A stretch of DNA of 40,796 bases from Nemertoderma westbladi (GCA_032718475.1 JAUCBJ010007344.1:1-40796); one strand, 5' to 3'. Shown: positions 1 to 10,009, counted from the first letter of the stretch. Numbers and translations: made by a program. The notes: generated by a model from the sequence alone, not told the origin.

Positions 1-6
1 GTAATT

Positions 7-459
7 TCAAGCATGGTGAGCATCTTTATACGCGAAATAATGATAGGTAACATCAGCGGATTGGAAATCACTTCCCGAGAATTTCGCGCTAATGATTTTT
101 TTATGTTCGCCGCTAAAAAAATAAGGAATATAATAGCAACATCTTCGAACAACATTTCTATAAAAAATATTAGCCAATATTGTAAATAAATCTCCGGGAT
201 CATTACTTTTCGCAGAAATATAAGTTATATTGCGAAGCTCTTTCCAATAAAAGGGTTGGTATCTTACCAACTTTATATTAAACTTAGATATGGGTGCGCG
301 ACAAATAGGACAAATTTTAGAACAATAATTATTCATTTCGTAATATTGCACAATACATTGTACGCAAGTTGCATGTTTATTTTCACATTTATAATAATCT
401 CGATGTTGTTGCAATAACTTAGAATAGCAAACTGGGCATTTTTCATTTAAAATGTCCAT
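7..459 (-). CDS. small RING-finger protein, possible E3 ubiquitin ligase
   Basis: Intronless 150-codon ORF. I start it at the ATG at 459 (MDILNEKCPVC); the frame is open 11 codons further upstream but only with a GTG. A C3HC4-type RING lies at residues ~8-58: CPVC, then CENKHATCVQC (C-x3-H-x2-C-x2-C), then CPIC. RING domains usually recruit E2 enzymes for ubiquitin transfer; that role is inferred from the fold only. The C-terminal ~90 residues (a cluster of Cys and Tyr, then a His-containing tail) match no family I recognise. The ORF is complete, ending in TGA at 7-9. The next ORF upstream (605-1051) is on the same strand across an AT-rich gap with TATA-like stretches. Two short, same-strand, intronless ORFs in AT-rich DNA could be of viral or transposon origin, but nothing here proves it. 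Confidence 0.6.
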   Translation of the reverse strand: MDILNEKCPVCYSKLLQQHRDYYKCENKHATCVQCIVQYYEMNNYCSKICPICRAPISKFNIKLVRYQPFYWKELRNITYISAKSNDPGDLFTILANIFYRNVVRRCCYYIPYFFSGEHKKIISAKFSGSDFQSADVTYHYFAYKDAHHA

Positions 460-604
460 TTTCCAAATTTTAAAGTAATTACCGCAATACACAACAACAA
501 CAACTGTTATACTGTATATACAAATACTACTACAATTTTCGATTATTTAAAAACAACAAAATTTTATATATAATCATAAAATATTTATAATATAGTGGGA
601 ATAG

Positions 605-1051
605 TCATGAATCAATAATATTATCGACGTATTCAACATTATCTGTTGATTCTTCAGGTTCGACAAAGGATTCTTTTGAAATCATTACAATAAAGAAAGA
701 CATAATTTCGTAGGGGCTATGTCGATTTAGCCGTATTTCAAACTTTTCACCAACTTCATTGTATTGTGTAATAAAAATAAACCCCTCTATCATGGCTAAT
801 AGTAAGATACTGGTTAATTTTCCTCCCTCATGCTCGGCTTTCAGGTTGTAATCTAAAAGATGAATACTATTATCTGAAGCATCAATATCGATTGAGCTTA
901 AAACTTTCCTAGCTTTTTCAGAAAACTCAATTTTATATTTATCATCTCCCTGACGGTAAATTGTATGATCAATAACAATATAGGCATGACCATCTTCTGC
1001 AAAAAATGAATGCCTTACTATTGGCTTAACCATATCAGTATCAGAAGACAT
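605..1051 (-). CDS. unrecognised 148-aa protein
   Basis: Intronless ORF starting at the ATG at 1051 (MSSDTDMVKP) and ending with TGA at 605-607. I do not recognise the family. It looks like real protein: mixed composition, no low complexity, alternating hydrophobic and charged residues, a hydrophobic stretch near residues 85-100 (ILLLAMIEGFIFI) that is short for a membrane span, and an acidic C-terminus rich in Glu and Asp. No Cys pairs or catalytic motif are visible. It is tandem with the RING ORF downstream, with about 145 bp between the stop here and the RING ATG. Base composition is AT-rich like its neighbour and unlike the GC-rich LTR element further right. Coding status rests on length and composition only. 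Confidence 0.4.
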   Translation of the reverse strand: MSSDTDMVKPIVRHSFFAEDGHAYIVIDHTIYRQGDDKYKIEFSEKARKVLSSIDIDASDNSIHLLDYNLKAEHEGGKLTSILLLAMIEGFIFITQYNEVGEKFEIRLNRHSPYEIMSFFIVMISKESFVEPEESTDNVEYVDNIIDS

Positions 1052-1286
1052 TATTAAATTTATTTTATTGTAAATCAAACAAAGAAAGTAAAAACTTTTT
1101 AAACTAAAACCATTACAAATGATTAATTGTGATTAAAGCAAGAGATTATATATAAGATATTATCAACAAAAATAATACAGGTCTTAAACTGGAAAATAGC
1201 CTAAATTCGGTTTATTGATTGGTTGATTAGCCGGTGGGTAACTACAGTATAAACAAAAAAATTATTGCGTAATAATCACTAATGCT
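1052..1286. other. AT-rich intergenic DNA
   Basis: No ORF or repeat that I can support. It lies upstream of the minus-strand ORF at 605-1051, so any promoter for that ORF would be here. Confidence 0.3.
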
Positions 1287-1840
1287 CGTATACGTGTAGC
1301 TGGAACCTGACGAATCTCATGTATCATACTGCTCGGATGGTTGGTTTGGCAACAGCAGTCGTGGAGTTGGCAATCAATATAATATCTGATGTAGTTGGTG
1401 GCTACGTTGTCAGCATATACTGTATACAGCGGTTGGTTGGTTGCGTGAATAGGAAATAACTATGGAAATGTTTGTATACGTGTAGCTGGGAACGTGGCGG
1501 AATTTCAACACGTATCATAATAGCGTTGGATTGGATTGGTTGGATTGGTGACAGCCGTCGTGGAGTTGGCATGAGTTGGTTGGCGATCGACTCGATATAA
1601 TAGGGTAGTGTGGGGCTAGCCACACGATGAGAGGTTTGGGTACGCGCGAAGATGAATATGCTATGGTTGGTTGATGCAACGACACGAACCAATACGCGCG
1701 GGTGGTAACAGCTGTAGGAGTAAGGAGGGCATCGTGAGGTTAGGCTACGCGTAGGTGATAGGCAGCGATTGGTTGAAGGTAACGAGGCGAATCAATATTG
1801 ATGGTGACAGATGGTCATTAAACACCTCGATTTAGCACCG
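1287..1840. repeat. degenerate ~185-bp tandem repeat rich in GGTTGG
   Basis: Two recognisable units share GTATACGTGTAGCTGG (1287 and 1473), a CGTATCATA-like block, and GTCGTGGAGTTGGCA (about 1359 and 1557). A third, more decayed stretch follows to about 1800. The interspersed TTGGTTGGTT runs create a 96-aa minus-strand frame that I do not believe is coding. Confidence 0.55.
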
Positions 1841-1949
1841 GAATTTGGCATTTTTTAATTGCCTCCGAGATGTGGCCCGTAGCCCAGGCTAGGGAGGAGT
1901 GGGTGGAGGGCTATGCTTCTCCTACTACTGCCCTTCTCGTAGAACTCTT

Positions 1950-2402
1950 ATGGAAAGATTACCAAAAGAACAAGTATATCAATTAAGTGAACGGGAAGTG
2001 GAGAGCAGTGAAGTTGACGACCCAACTGAGGGAACACCATACTCCTCAGATAATGACGACATCAACTCCAATGTAGATCAATGGAGACATTGCCCCGAGA
2101 CGATCAATCTAGCCGACATCGCTTCCAGAGGAGCAACTCCTCAAGAACTTACAGATACTCCAGACCGGTTAGGTGGACCCGACTTCCTAAGTAAAGAAGA
2201 TGAATGGCCTCCTCATCTTACCCCGGTAAAGATTAGACAGGCCAAGGGAGCGGAGAAAGTAACACTACCACTCAATCGCCCAGCTGGTCGTTTATGTTTA
2301 CCGGAAAGAGACCGAAAACCGTCCGGAAACTATGGAAGGCAAGATACTCTTCCCACGACCACCTCCCTAATCCAACAAATATCTAGGGACTCCATAACGT
2401 AA
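1950..2402 (+). pseudogene. BEL/Pao retrotransposon pol remnant, integrase deleted
   Basis: An open frame without a credible start. Residues ~61-110 of the frame contain QWRHCPETINLADIASRGAT followed by GGPDFLSKEDEWPP. This is the conserved W+hv...NPADIASRG...GPxFL...WP block just before the integrase zinc-binding region in BEL/Pao polyproteins. Directly after it comes VKIRQAKG...LNRPAGRLCLPE, which resembles the extreme C-terminus of Pao pol (normally followed by RPVxxL and a few residues). The whole integrase core is therefore missing between the two blocks, so I read this as an internal deletion derivative. The stop at 2400-2402 is followed after 16 bp by a candidate 3' LTR. Family assignment is from motif memory; the deletion is inference. 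Confidence 0.6.
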
Positions 2403-2418
2403 CAACATACGGAGTGGG

Positions 2419-2890
2419 TGTGTGACTATATTATTTTATATTTATTTTTATTATTTTATATTATGTATGTATTATTATGTAATTTTATTATAATCGTTTT
2501 CTTTAATTTTATTTAGTAGAATGTTATTTTAGCGATTATTTAGTAGATTAGTGCAATATATTCGCGTTTATTACTTAATTACGTATATATTATATTTAGT
2601 GCGACGGCGAGAAATAATTCTTTTTCTCTTTCCTTACTGCCCGTATTACATTATAAATACGTGACTACAGTAAGATGAAATCTCCGTACTTATTAAAGTA
2701 CAATAAAGCCACTACTATATTCAGTATTATTGGTAGGCAGAGTATTAGGAATGCAAAGTTCAGATCCTCGTGTCTCGGCTAAACCAAGCTCTGGGTAGAC
2801 CTTGGAAACGACTTGCCTCTTCACACTGACATTGCTTCGTGCGATATTGCTCTCATACCGTATATTAAATAATACATATAGTAGCGTGAT
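2419..2890 (+). mobile_element. candidate 3' LTR of the BEL/Pao remnant
   Basis: A short purine tract (GGAGTGGG, 2411-2418) immediately precedes TGTGTGACTATATT. That is the layout expected at a polypurine tract/3' LTR junction just after a pol stop codon. A polyadenylation signal AATAAA lies at 2702-2707. No second LTR copy is in the window, so the right end (somewhere near 2890) is a guess and no target duplication can be checked. Confidence 0.35.
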
Positions 2891-2951
2891 GTCCCTTTAA
2901 CAGTAGCGTATAACGCAAAATAAATCTGTTAAACCCTTTGACCATCTGCAA

Positions 2952-3215
2952 TTCTAGTCGATTAAGATATCGCGGCACCCACCGATATACTTGAAAGACA
3001 AAATTCTAGAATCAGTGGTTAACGTCCCCAGACAAGTTCTGGAATAAACTGGTGCCCATCCTAAATATTAATTATTAATATTTACAAAATCTGTCAAATT
3101 TTAGATCCTTTAACATTCTAGTCGATTAAGATATCGTAGCACTTACCGATACTCTTAAAAAGACAAAATTCCTAGAATCAAGGATCCCAGTCCCCAGACA
3201 CGTTCTGGAATAAAA
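2952..3215. repeat. two direct repeats of ~100 bp, ~164 bp apart
   Basis: Copy 1 (about 2952-3045) and copy 2 (about 3116-3211) share TTCTAGTCGATTAAGATATCG, an ACCGATA block, GACAAAATTC.TAGAATCA, and GTTCTGGAATAAA, with point differences. They are probably part of one decayed repeat element. Confidence 0.65.
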
Positions 3216-4020
3216 TTACGTCTATTTAACATTAAATAATAAAATTTACGGGAATAAATTTTAAATTCATATATTTCAATGAATTTAATAAATTGTCATT
3301 TTATACAATTTATAACATTCCCAAAATTCCATTAATTAATAGATCATGGGAGCGGAGATTCACTCTATTAAGTGTATTTGTGTGCGAGAATCTCCAATAT
3401 ATAGTCAATAGCCGATAAAATTCATAAAATCATATATAGAGAGGATATTGACAATTAAAGAATTACTATTAAATAGCATCCCAGATCTGTATGCATGAGA
3501 ATTACCCTAATTCTACCGCTAGCTTTCCATAATGTCACCATGGCAACAACCACGCTAGAATTAGAAGTGAGTTAAAAGAACAATAAAAGGCTTGCTCATT
3601 GAATAGCATACGGAATAAATAGCACACCGCTAGTATCCAAGGATACATAATAACAACGTGACATTCTGGAAGGCACTTGACTAACGGACAAATGACCCGA
3701 ATGTGTGATAGAATGTGTACCATTTGTGACAGTTACGTGGAATTTGTGCGTTTGTAGGTGAATGTTACTACTAAGGTGTGTTTACAGTAGCGAGTCGCAA
3801 TTGTGAAAGTAACCCTAACTCTCCAGTAAGAACCTGAAGTATATCTAAGCCTTTGGGACGGACGGTGGAGTGGCTCGTGCTGGTTGTTGTAGTCGTTGTG
3901 CAGCTACGACGTTGGCGATAGGCACATCGACGGAAGTACACCAGCGCTGAGGATCTCGCACTGTCCGGGGGCAGAGAGGGGTAGGCAGCGACGCCCGCTC
4001 GCCTAAAGGTAAACTCATTA
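3216..4020. other. stretch without a supported gene
   Basis: AT-rich to about 3480, then mixed composition. The 62-aa minus-strand frame at 3535-3723 is too short and featureless to call. The GC-richer block 3850-4020 just precedes the decayed coding region and may be its leader. Confidence 0.3.
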
Positions 4021-4050
4021 TAATATGGATAAACTTATATAGCAGATAGA

Positions 4051-5570
4051 TATGATTGAGTTGATAGAAGATGATCTTGGTATCAGGGAGCGATATACTC
4101 TACCTTTACAAGCGTTTGTTGATAGCTTGATACGCGGCGACGCTGGTCCAACTACTACGGAGGACAATGGTCGTTATATCTAACCGCCAATGTCCCGGGA
4201 GCAACTTGCGCGTGGGTTAGACTGTAGAAAATTCACCGCTCGCTATACGCATCGTAATGGTACGTATATGGACTTCTTAACTACTGGTCATCCTATCGAC
4301 CTACACGATACGAACGATATAGACACCAAAGGGAAATGGTTTATTTAAATATCATACCCAGCGGAAGCGGAACGATAAACTGAGACTCGAACACGAAAAT
4401 TCTATTCGAAACCGACTCGTAAGTGCAGATGTCGAAGAGCCGGATAAACGCAGCGACTCCACCAAATACCTGGAATTCTTGAGAGAAACCTATCTCGATA
4501 TTACCAGTCAACAGAATCTAGAAACTCGATATCCTCAAGGTATACATCATGACCGCATGGTAGAACTCAAACGGCTCTATTCCACTATGATGTATCTTAC
4601 CGCCGATCGATCGCTACCTGTTGTATCGGATAGCTTCGAACGGATGGAGGAATATTGTAAGCTGGAGAAAGATCACTCGCGTTTCCCCTACAAGACGTGC
4701 GTTTTTGGTATTATTGCGATGAATGCCCAAGACCCAACCAACAAACGGAAAGACATAAACATCCGCGGAGACGTTGCTTTAAACACGGTTTTACTCGCTA
4801 TACTTACGGGAGTTTCGAGCGAAACTTGTTCGATGTATCACCTACGCTCGTTCGACTCAGACGATCCTTAAATAAACCAATGATCAGAGTTTCGGAATAC
4901 TCGATCAGAACTCCTCATTCCCTAGTGAGACTTCAGACTCTTGATCCTATTAGTATGACGGATCCTCCCGAGCTGTACTCACTGCTCAAAGATCTAGTGT
5001 TGCCTGAACAATTAGTCGGTTGCACCCCAGTTGTAGGCTTCCTAGATATTAGCCCATTCTACCTAGCAGGATTGGGACGCGGACATTTAATATCGCCGTT
5101 TAACCCTTACCATCGTCCTGGCTTAACACGATATAACCTGTCACCAAAGTGGCGGAGAACGTTGTACCAAACGAGTTAAACGCTATTCTACAAAGATCAG
5201 AAAGGAAACCTGCGTTTGTTCAGATAAACGTAAGTTGTAACAGCAAGTCCAAGCGATAAACGAATTGTCTTTATCTCAGTTCGATTGTGAAATCCAGAAT
5301 CTCTAAGAAGATATCGAACTTAGACAACCCCATTCTCTGCGAGAGTTTTTGGATGAACGTATCCAGCTACGAGCGGAGGAAAATCAGCTCGAGGAGAAGC
5401 ATATCGAAACGGCGGATACCCCGACCATAATCCTACACCTTCTGATGCAATCATATTGCACCCTTCACCCAGGATTTATAGCCCTCCTAGTAAAGTGGCT
5501 CGCCCCAAAGAGAAAAGGACTCTTGCTAGCCTCAAAAAACTGCGTAAACGCCGTCTGCGTAAGAAAGACT
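4051..5570 (+). pseudogene. decayed coding region of unknown family
   Basis: About 1.5 kb on the plus strand reads as protein across three frames, broken by at least two stops and two or more frame changes. Visible pieces are: MIELIEDDLGIRERYTLPLQ from 4051, stopped near 4182; a continuation with REQLARGLDCRKF; an open stretch from about 4330 containing KYLEFLRETYLDITSQQNLE and a block to 4871; a second frame taking over between 4750 and 4871 and running to 5179; then a charged, coiled-coil-like segment (DERIQLRAEENQLEEKHIE, from 5352) and a very basic end (KKLRKRRLRKKD) at about 5530-5570. I do not recognise the family. The layout of acidic/helical body, basic tail and downstream LTR-like sequence would suit a retroelement Gag or a virus-like protein, but that is inference. 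Confidence 0.4.
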
Positions 5571-5650
5571 AACTGTTTAGAGTATCTTTATATTTTAGAA
5601 ACTGTGATTTGTTATATTTTATAGACTTAAATCCCATTTTCTGGGAGCGG

Positions 5651-5860
5651 TGTAAAAGCTTTTGCGTAATTAGCCGGTTATTTTCCCCGTAAAGTACTCT
5701 GTGGTTGGTTTACCAGGCATAAAAAGGCCGTGTCCTTGCTGTACTGGTGTTTTAGAGGACATAAAAGCCATTTCTTCTGTATTTGTACTTTAGAGGACAT
5801 AATCCACAATTTAGTGACGCAATAAGCTAGATACTCTTGAAAACAGTGTCGCTACCATGA
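5651..5860 (+). promoter_or_regulatory. possible LTR or promoter region after the decayed ORF
   Basis: A purine stretch CTGGGAGCGG (5641-5650) abuts TGTAAAAGC. A TATA-like CATAAAAAGG lies at 5718-5727, and TTTAGAGGACATAA occurs twice (about 5751 and 5792). This could be a 3' LTR of the element that supplied 4051-5570. No partner LTR is present to test it. Confidence 0.25.
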
Positions 5861-6716
5861 CGACGGCTAACAGCTGATATTGCCACGTCGACATTTCTTT
5901 GTTTCTTTGTTCTCTCGTTGTTCGGACGACCAATCAGAGCGTTTTTTGTCTCTGTGTTGGAGGTGGATACAGAAACTCAGGAATTCAGTATTATGTTTTT
6001 GCCCAGAGCCTAAGAACACCGGCTTTTGGCACCTCCGTGTTTCAGTCTTTAGTCTTACATTAGTAGGCTTAATTATAGAACGTATATCTGTTATCAATGC
6101 AATTCATATCTCAACTAACTAAACATATCATGCATATCTTACTTAACATTACTGATTTTGCTGTCGGTTATTCATTATATTTGTTGATGGAAGATTATAT
6201 TTGGAATACTGATCAATAGTCAGACACCCCAATCTTCTTGATATACTAAAGGTTAGAGAGACCGTTTACATATAAACGATTGCGACTTATGTTAAGTGGT
6301 GTGAAGTGAATCTAATGCTATTTTATAGGCCCTACATGTATTGTCTGTTATTCTCTTTGTATGTGACTAAAATTAGTGAAGGTCGGCAGATTGGTGTGCA
6401 GCATTGTGCAGCATTGTGTATGATTGTGACTGATAACAAACCATCTCCTAAAGAATGCGCCATATACGTGAATCTATAGCCATCTCATTGCGTCTGGTTT
6501 AAGTCATAACTCTGTTTACATATTTAGAGCGCCACGTCCTAAAGGAACTGTTAATATTTCCTAAAGAATATCTATCATCTAAAAGACATCCTAATTTGGC
6601 AGGTTAAACTGTCAAAGGTCTTAAAAGCGCAAACAATAACCGCGACATCTACCACCCACGGAAGGGTAGCACGAACTTATTTCCAAACGCACGTTCAATA
6701 TGCAAAGCCAGGTGGT
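5861..6716. other. stretch without a supported gene
   Basis: Overlapping 76- and 80-aa frames on opposite strands near 5870-6120 have no recognisable content. The rest is AT-rich with small local repeats such as GTGCAGCATTGT at about 6396-6417. Confidence 0.3.
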
Positions 6717-7130
6717 TTATATGAATATAATCAATGCAGTACTCGTCTTCATTATAAGCCTTTTTGCGTTCGACCTGTTTTGTATTAAAATATATTTATT
6801 AAACGCAGGCTGACGCTCTTTATAATAATAATACTTAAGGATGCCAGCTTCCAGACTTTCAATCTTTACTGCCGCGCAAACCCCGCAGAGGAAGTTTTGG
6901 TTTGAGAGATCAAGCCCATCGGCAATTGGTGTTTCAATTTCGGTCCAGGAACTCTGACAATGGGAGCATTCAATCTTAGCTGTGGTCCATTCCCGTGGTT
7001 TCGGCTTCCTTTTCTTCGTCCCAATGACAGATTCTTCTGAAGACGTTCGATTCGCTTTCAGTTTATTGTTGGCGTTTGTGTTTTGAAGTTGTATTCGAGT
7101 GGACAGTCGCGCTGGTTTCGAGGTAACCAT
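6717..7130 (-). CDS. Cys-pair ORF, possibly a LINE ORF1-type fragment
   Basis: 137-codon ORF with a true ATG at 7130. The N-terminal ~45 residues are basic and Ser/Thr-rich with KKRKPKPRE, which looks like a nuclear localisation stretch. Residues ~54-87 contain two Cys pairs, CSHC and CGVC, spaced about 30 residues apart with a Trp after the first pair. This resembles a truncated PHD-like finger of the sort found at the start of ORF1 in several LINE clades. The usual middle Cys/His ligands are not evident, so the finger looks incomplete. The C-terminus is Tyr- and Lys-rich and probably runs into non-coding DNA. It could equally be a chance ORF. Confidence 0.3.
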   Translation of the reverse strand: MVTSKPARLSTRIQLQNTNANNKLKANRTSSEESVIGTKKRKPKPREWTTAKIECSHCQSSWTEIETPIADGLDLSNQNFLCGVCAAVKIESLEAGILKYYYYKERQPAFNKYILIQNRSNAKRLIMKTSTALIIFI

Positions 7131-7402
7131 GCCGACCTGTGATAAGCGTTGGTTATGTTGAGTGCCGGTATTCTTCTTCTCTCACCTCTTCAATGTCAGA
7201 TGTTGCAAATACTGATAACACGAATAACGGTATATATTTCAATACTTGTCAATAGTAATATATATAATTTAGATAACTATTTTATATCTGTACTGTTGAG
7301 CAAACTCTACATAAATTTCAACCTGTGTATCGCCGGTAGTGCTGTTGCTGTGCAAGTGCTGAAGTGCTAGTTGCCACCAGTCACGCGGTCAGCCGGTAGT
7401 AG
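7131..7402. other. stretch without a supported gene
   Basis: AT-rich with a 73-aa plus-strand frame that shows no domain. If the ORF at 6717-7130 is a LINE ORF1, this would be its 5' leader. Confidence 0.2.
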
Positions 7403-7472
7403 GGTGGAACCATGGCCTACTACACACAGGCCATGACAAGGACTTTGCTGTGAAATTAGCGTAGGCTGACTG
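7403..7472 (+). repeat. inverted repeat, left copy
   Basis: About 65 bp here are nearly the reverse complement of 9211-9279; the shared core includes GCCATGACAAGGACTTTGCT and AAATTAGCGTAGGCTGACTG. The copies are 1.8 kb apart. Confidence 0.8.
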
Positions 7473-7679
7473 ATGAATTATCAAATATTATATATTCCAT
7501 GAATGCAGGGTCCATATTTAAAAGAAGATGACTAGATTTTCGTAAAGAATTTAATTGAAACAGTATTTAATAATTAATAAATTAATTATCGCTCGAGTTC
7601 CTGCAGCTTTTATTCGTTTGTGGCTGCCTCTGGCTATGTTTGTGGCAGGAATGTTTGAACGCTAATAAGTCGGTCAATC

Positions 7680-7716
7680 ATGGATGAAATGGAACCAAAC
7701 TTGGTACACATGTAGT
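7680..7716 (+). repeat. dispersed repeat tail, copy 1 (inverted relative to 9784)
   Basis: Contains CCAAACTTGGTACACATGTA, the reverse complement of the segment at about 9784-9815. Similar 'accaagtttgg' tails are common in invertebrate interspersed repeats; the family was not identified. Confidence 0.55.
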
Positions 7717-7727
7717 CTATAAAAAAT

Positions 7728-7935
7728 TTAGAAATTCTACACACAGACAGACTTCTACAGTTCCCCGGTCTGCTGCTAGGGGGCGAATTAACAGAAACGT
7801 AAAAATAGCTGTAATTATAGAACCAACGATCAGATTCATCTGAAATTTAGTAGTAGTTACCTAAGAGCATTGCTTAATTAGAAATTCTACAGAGACTTTT
7901 ACAGTTCCTGTCTGCCGCTAGTGGGGAATTGTTAG
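7728..7935 (+). repeat. two ~60-bp direct repeats, ~151 bp apart
   Basis: TTAGAAATTCTACA, then GAC, TTCTACAGTTCC, GTCTGC and GCTAG, recurs at about 7728-7790 and 7879-7935 with small differences. Confidence 0.65.
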
Positions 7936-8057
7936 AGCTCCAGTTCAACGTGCTTAGCATGGTTTAATAAACAATAAATTAATTATTTTATTCAATACAG
8001 TAATTATAACAGTAAAATGCAATATATTCCATTTTTTAGTAAAATCAAGAGACAGGA

Positions 8058-8303
8058 GGGGGGTGGGACTGGACGCAAATCCCATCTTGGCGAATTAATA
8101 TCCTGCCTCAATATTAATTTCTCAATTTTGGGAAAGGAGCAGGTTACAGTGGCACGTTATTTTAACCAAAACAATAAAGTAAACACAATAGAACAGGTTA
8201 CAGTTTTATTTTTGAGAGTAATCAGCTGTTGTTATTTGCGTCCAATTTCCCCTGGAGAGGGATTAATTTTTATTGCGTCCAGTCCCCCCCCCCCCCCCCC
8301 CCC
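8058..8303. mobile_element. candidate 246-bp MITE with G-rich terminal inverted repeats
   Basis: The left end has a G run followed by GACTGGACGCAAAT (8058-8080). The right end has ATTGCGTCCAGTC followed by 20 C residues (8272-8303). The ends are near-perfect inverted repeats. A third, partial, inverted copy (TTTGCGTCCAATTTCCCC) lies just inside the right end at about 8235. No target-site duplication is clear and no transposase is present. The 20-C run is a likely site of assembly length error. Confidence 0.5.
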
Positions 8304-9210
8304 TATCTTGAAATCAAATACCAAAAATATATTTATTATATGAACAATCTATTTGGAAATTGTAAGTTCGGCCTATCTCTTTACCATAAGCTCAGTATCT
8401 TTATCTGGTGTGTTTTTATTATTTTAGGGCCTACCAATTATTTAATACGTTTGATAGAATTGAACAACACCGCCCAACACAACCAACTCTCTATCCGCCT
8501 CGAGCTGTCGAGCATCGAGAATACGAGAAACTCGATCGAAATACCTGCTTATCCCAGTAGTATCCGTCCGTAGTCACCGGACCGCTGCGGTTTACTCCCG
8601 TAGAACAGTAGAATACCCGCAGCTTTCGACCCAATTAGACAACGAATTCGCTTCACACTTTCACGTCGCAGAGAACGTAATCCAGTGCGATACAAGTATG
8701 CCCGGCATTCAACCATTTCCCCCAGGTGATACCAGGATCCGGGCCGCCGCTAAACCCAGATCGCAATCCTCGTCGATTCGTCCAGTCGTCGACGTAAGTC
8801 AGTAAGTGGGACTCTTCCCACCGCACTCCAAGGTGGGTGACCGGAGTGAGGCATGAGGAACTTGGCAGTGGCCCGCATTACGATCTGACCGACCGCCGTA
8901 TTCCCAGTGTCTGAGTGTAGTAAGAATCGAAATAGAATCGTAGTGACAAACAAGCAATTCCGTAGCACTGCGTAGTATTCCCCCGTTAATCACCTCTTGA
9001 AGCAACTCGGCTGCTCGGGTCCAGATACATCGGACTGTCGGGAGCGTTTCAGACAGTAATGGAGCGGCATTTGCGAATATTTCCAATGGTTTTATAATAA
9101 ATAAGGGGATTAAATGCTAAAACAAATGGATTATTCCTAACCCCACCCCAATACAGCAGTATACCTAACAGTATATAGCTTGTACCACAGTACCATAATC
9201 TGATAATCAG
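8304..9210. other. stretch without a supported gene
   Basis: GC content rises between 8470 and 9080. Plus-strand frame 8229-8573 and two overlapping minus-strand frames (8750-8968, 8799-9086) share no recognisable motif. The composition suggests an old element remnant, but I cannot name it. Confidence 0.25.
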
Positions 9211-9279
9211 CACAGTCAGCCTACGCTAATTTCACAGCAAAGTCCTTGTCATGGCCTGTGTGTAGTACGCCATGGGTGG
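9211..9279 (-). repeat. inverted repeat, right copy
   Basis: Reverse-complement partner of 7403-7472, nearly identical over about 65 bp. Flanks diverge rapidly on both sides, so these look like two insertions of one short family in opposite orientations. Confidence 0.8.
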
Positions 9280-9783
9280 TACCTACGGTGCGCACTACAA
9301 CGGCAGTACAGCAATACAGTGTACCGTGCCAATGCAGCAATGACTGAATGATTACCGGTAGCGGTAACTATCTAAACTATTATATTATTATTACCGGTGC
9401 CGGTACTCAGGTACTGGGCTAATTAGGCCTAAACTTTAATCACTGCAAGGGTTGCCGGGGTTAATTAGATTACATGATATGGCATGTCTGCAGTGTATGG
9501 TACCGGCTGACCAGTATTGCAGTATTGACTGATTGCAGAATTCTCGATTCAGGGATTGAGTACAGCCTGACAGTACCGGTACACATGGTACATGCAGACA
9601 ACCCCAATGTATTGCAAAATTTGTCAAGAAACCCAGCTGATTTATCCTACAGTAATAATAATTTAACGCATTTTAAATTTGGATAAATAAATTTATTATA
9701 ACTGCAATAACAGTTACACTGATACTGCACGAAGACCCCACGCAAATTCTACTTGGAAAATTTTCAAACTTTTGCCAAACAAC
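9280..9783. other. GGTACC/CCGGTA-rich simple DNA
   Basis: Many short palindromic words (ACCGGTA, GGTACC, TGCAGTATTG) recur without a fixed period. No gene is supported. Confidence 0.35.
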
Positions 9784-9817
9784 ATGTGTACCAAGTTTGG
9801 ATAGATTTCATCAAGGA
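9784..9817 (+). repeat. dispersed repeat tail, copy 2
   Basis: ACATGTGTACCAAGTTTGGA followed by an ATTTCATC block; reverse complement of the copy at 7680-7716. Confidence 0.55.
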
Positions 9818-9864
9818 TTGGCCGAGTTATTAACGTTTAAAATAAAATACTGAAAAAAAAACGC

Positions 9865-9900
9865 GACAGAACGACAGAACGACAGAACGACAGAACGACA
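9865..9900. repeat. 8-bp microsatellite (GACAGAAC)n
   Basis: About 4.5 copies directly after an A run, as is common at the 3' tail of interspersed elements. Confidence 0.85.
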
Positions 9901-10009
9901 GGTTGATTAATGGTACCCCTACGCTAAGGCTCACTCACTTCGTGGCTCGCCCCACAGGTTGATTAATGGTACCACTACGCTAAGGCTCACTCACTTCGTG
10001 GCTCGCCCC
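9898..10009. repeat. 56-bp tandem duplication
   Basis: Copies 9898-9953 and 9954-10009 both begin ACAGGTTGATTAATGGTACC and end GTGGCTCGCCCC, with one substitution between them. Confidence 0.95.

Noticed and set aside
1402-1692. 96-aa minus-strand ORF
   Set aside because: Lies in a degenerate GGTTGG tandem repeat and has no protein-like features.
5867-6122. 76/80-aa overlapping ORFs
   Set aside because: Open on both strands over the same bases, short, no recognisable motif.
7403-9279. Single DNA transposon bounded by the 65-bp inverted repeats
   Set aside because: No target duplication at the outer edges, no transposase between them, and the nearby second repeat pair is not in mirror order.
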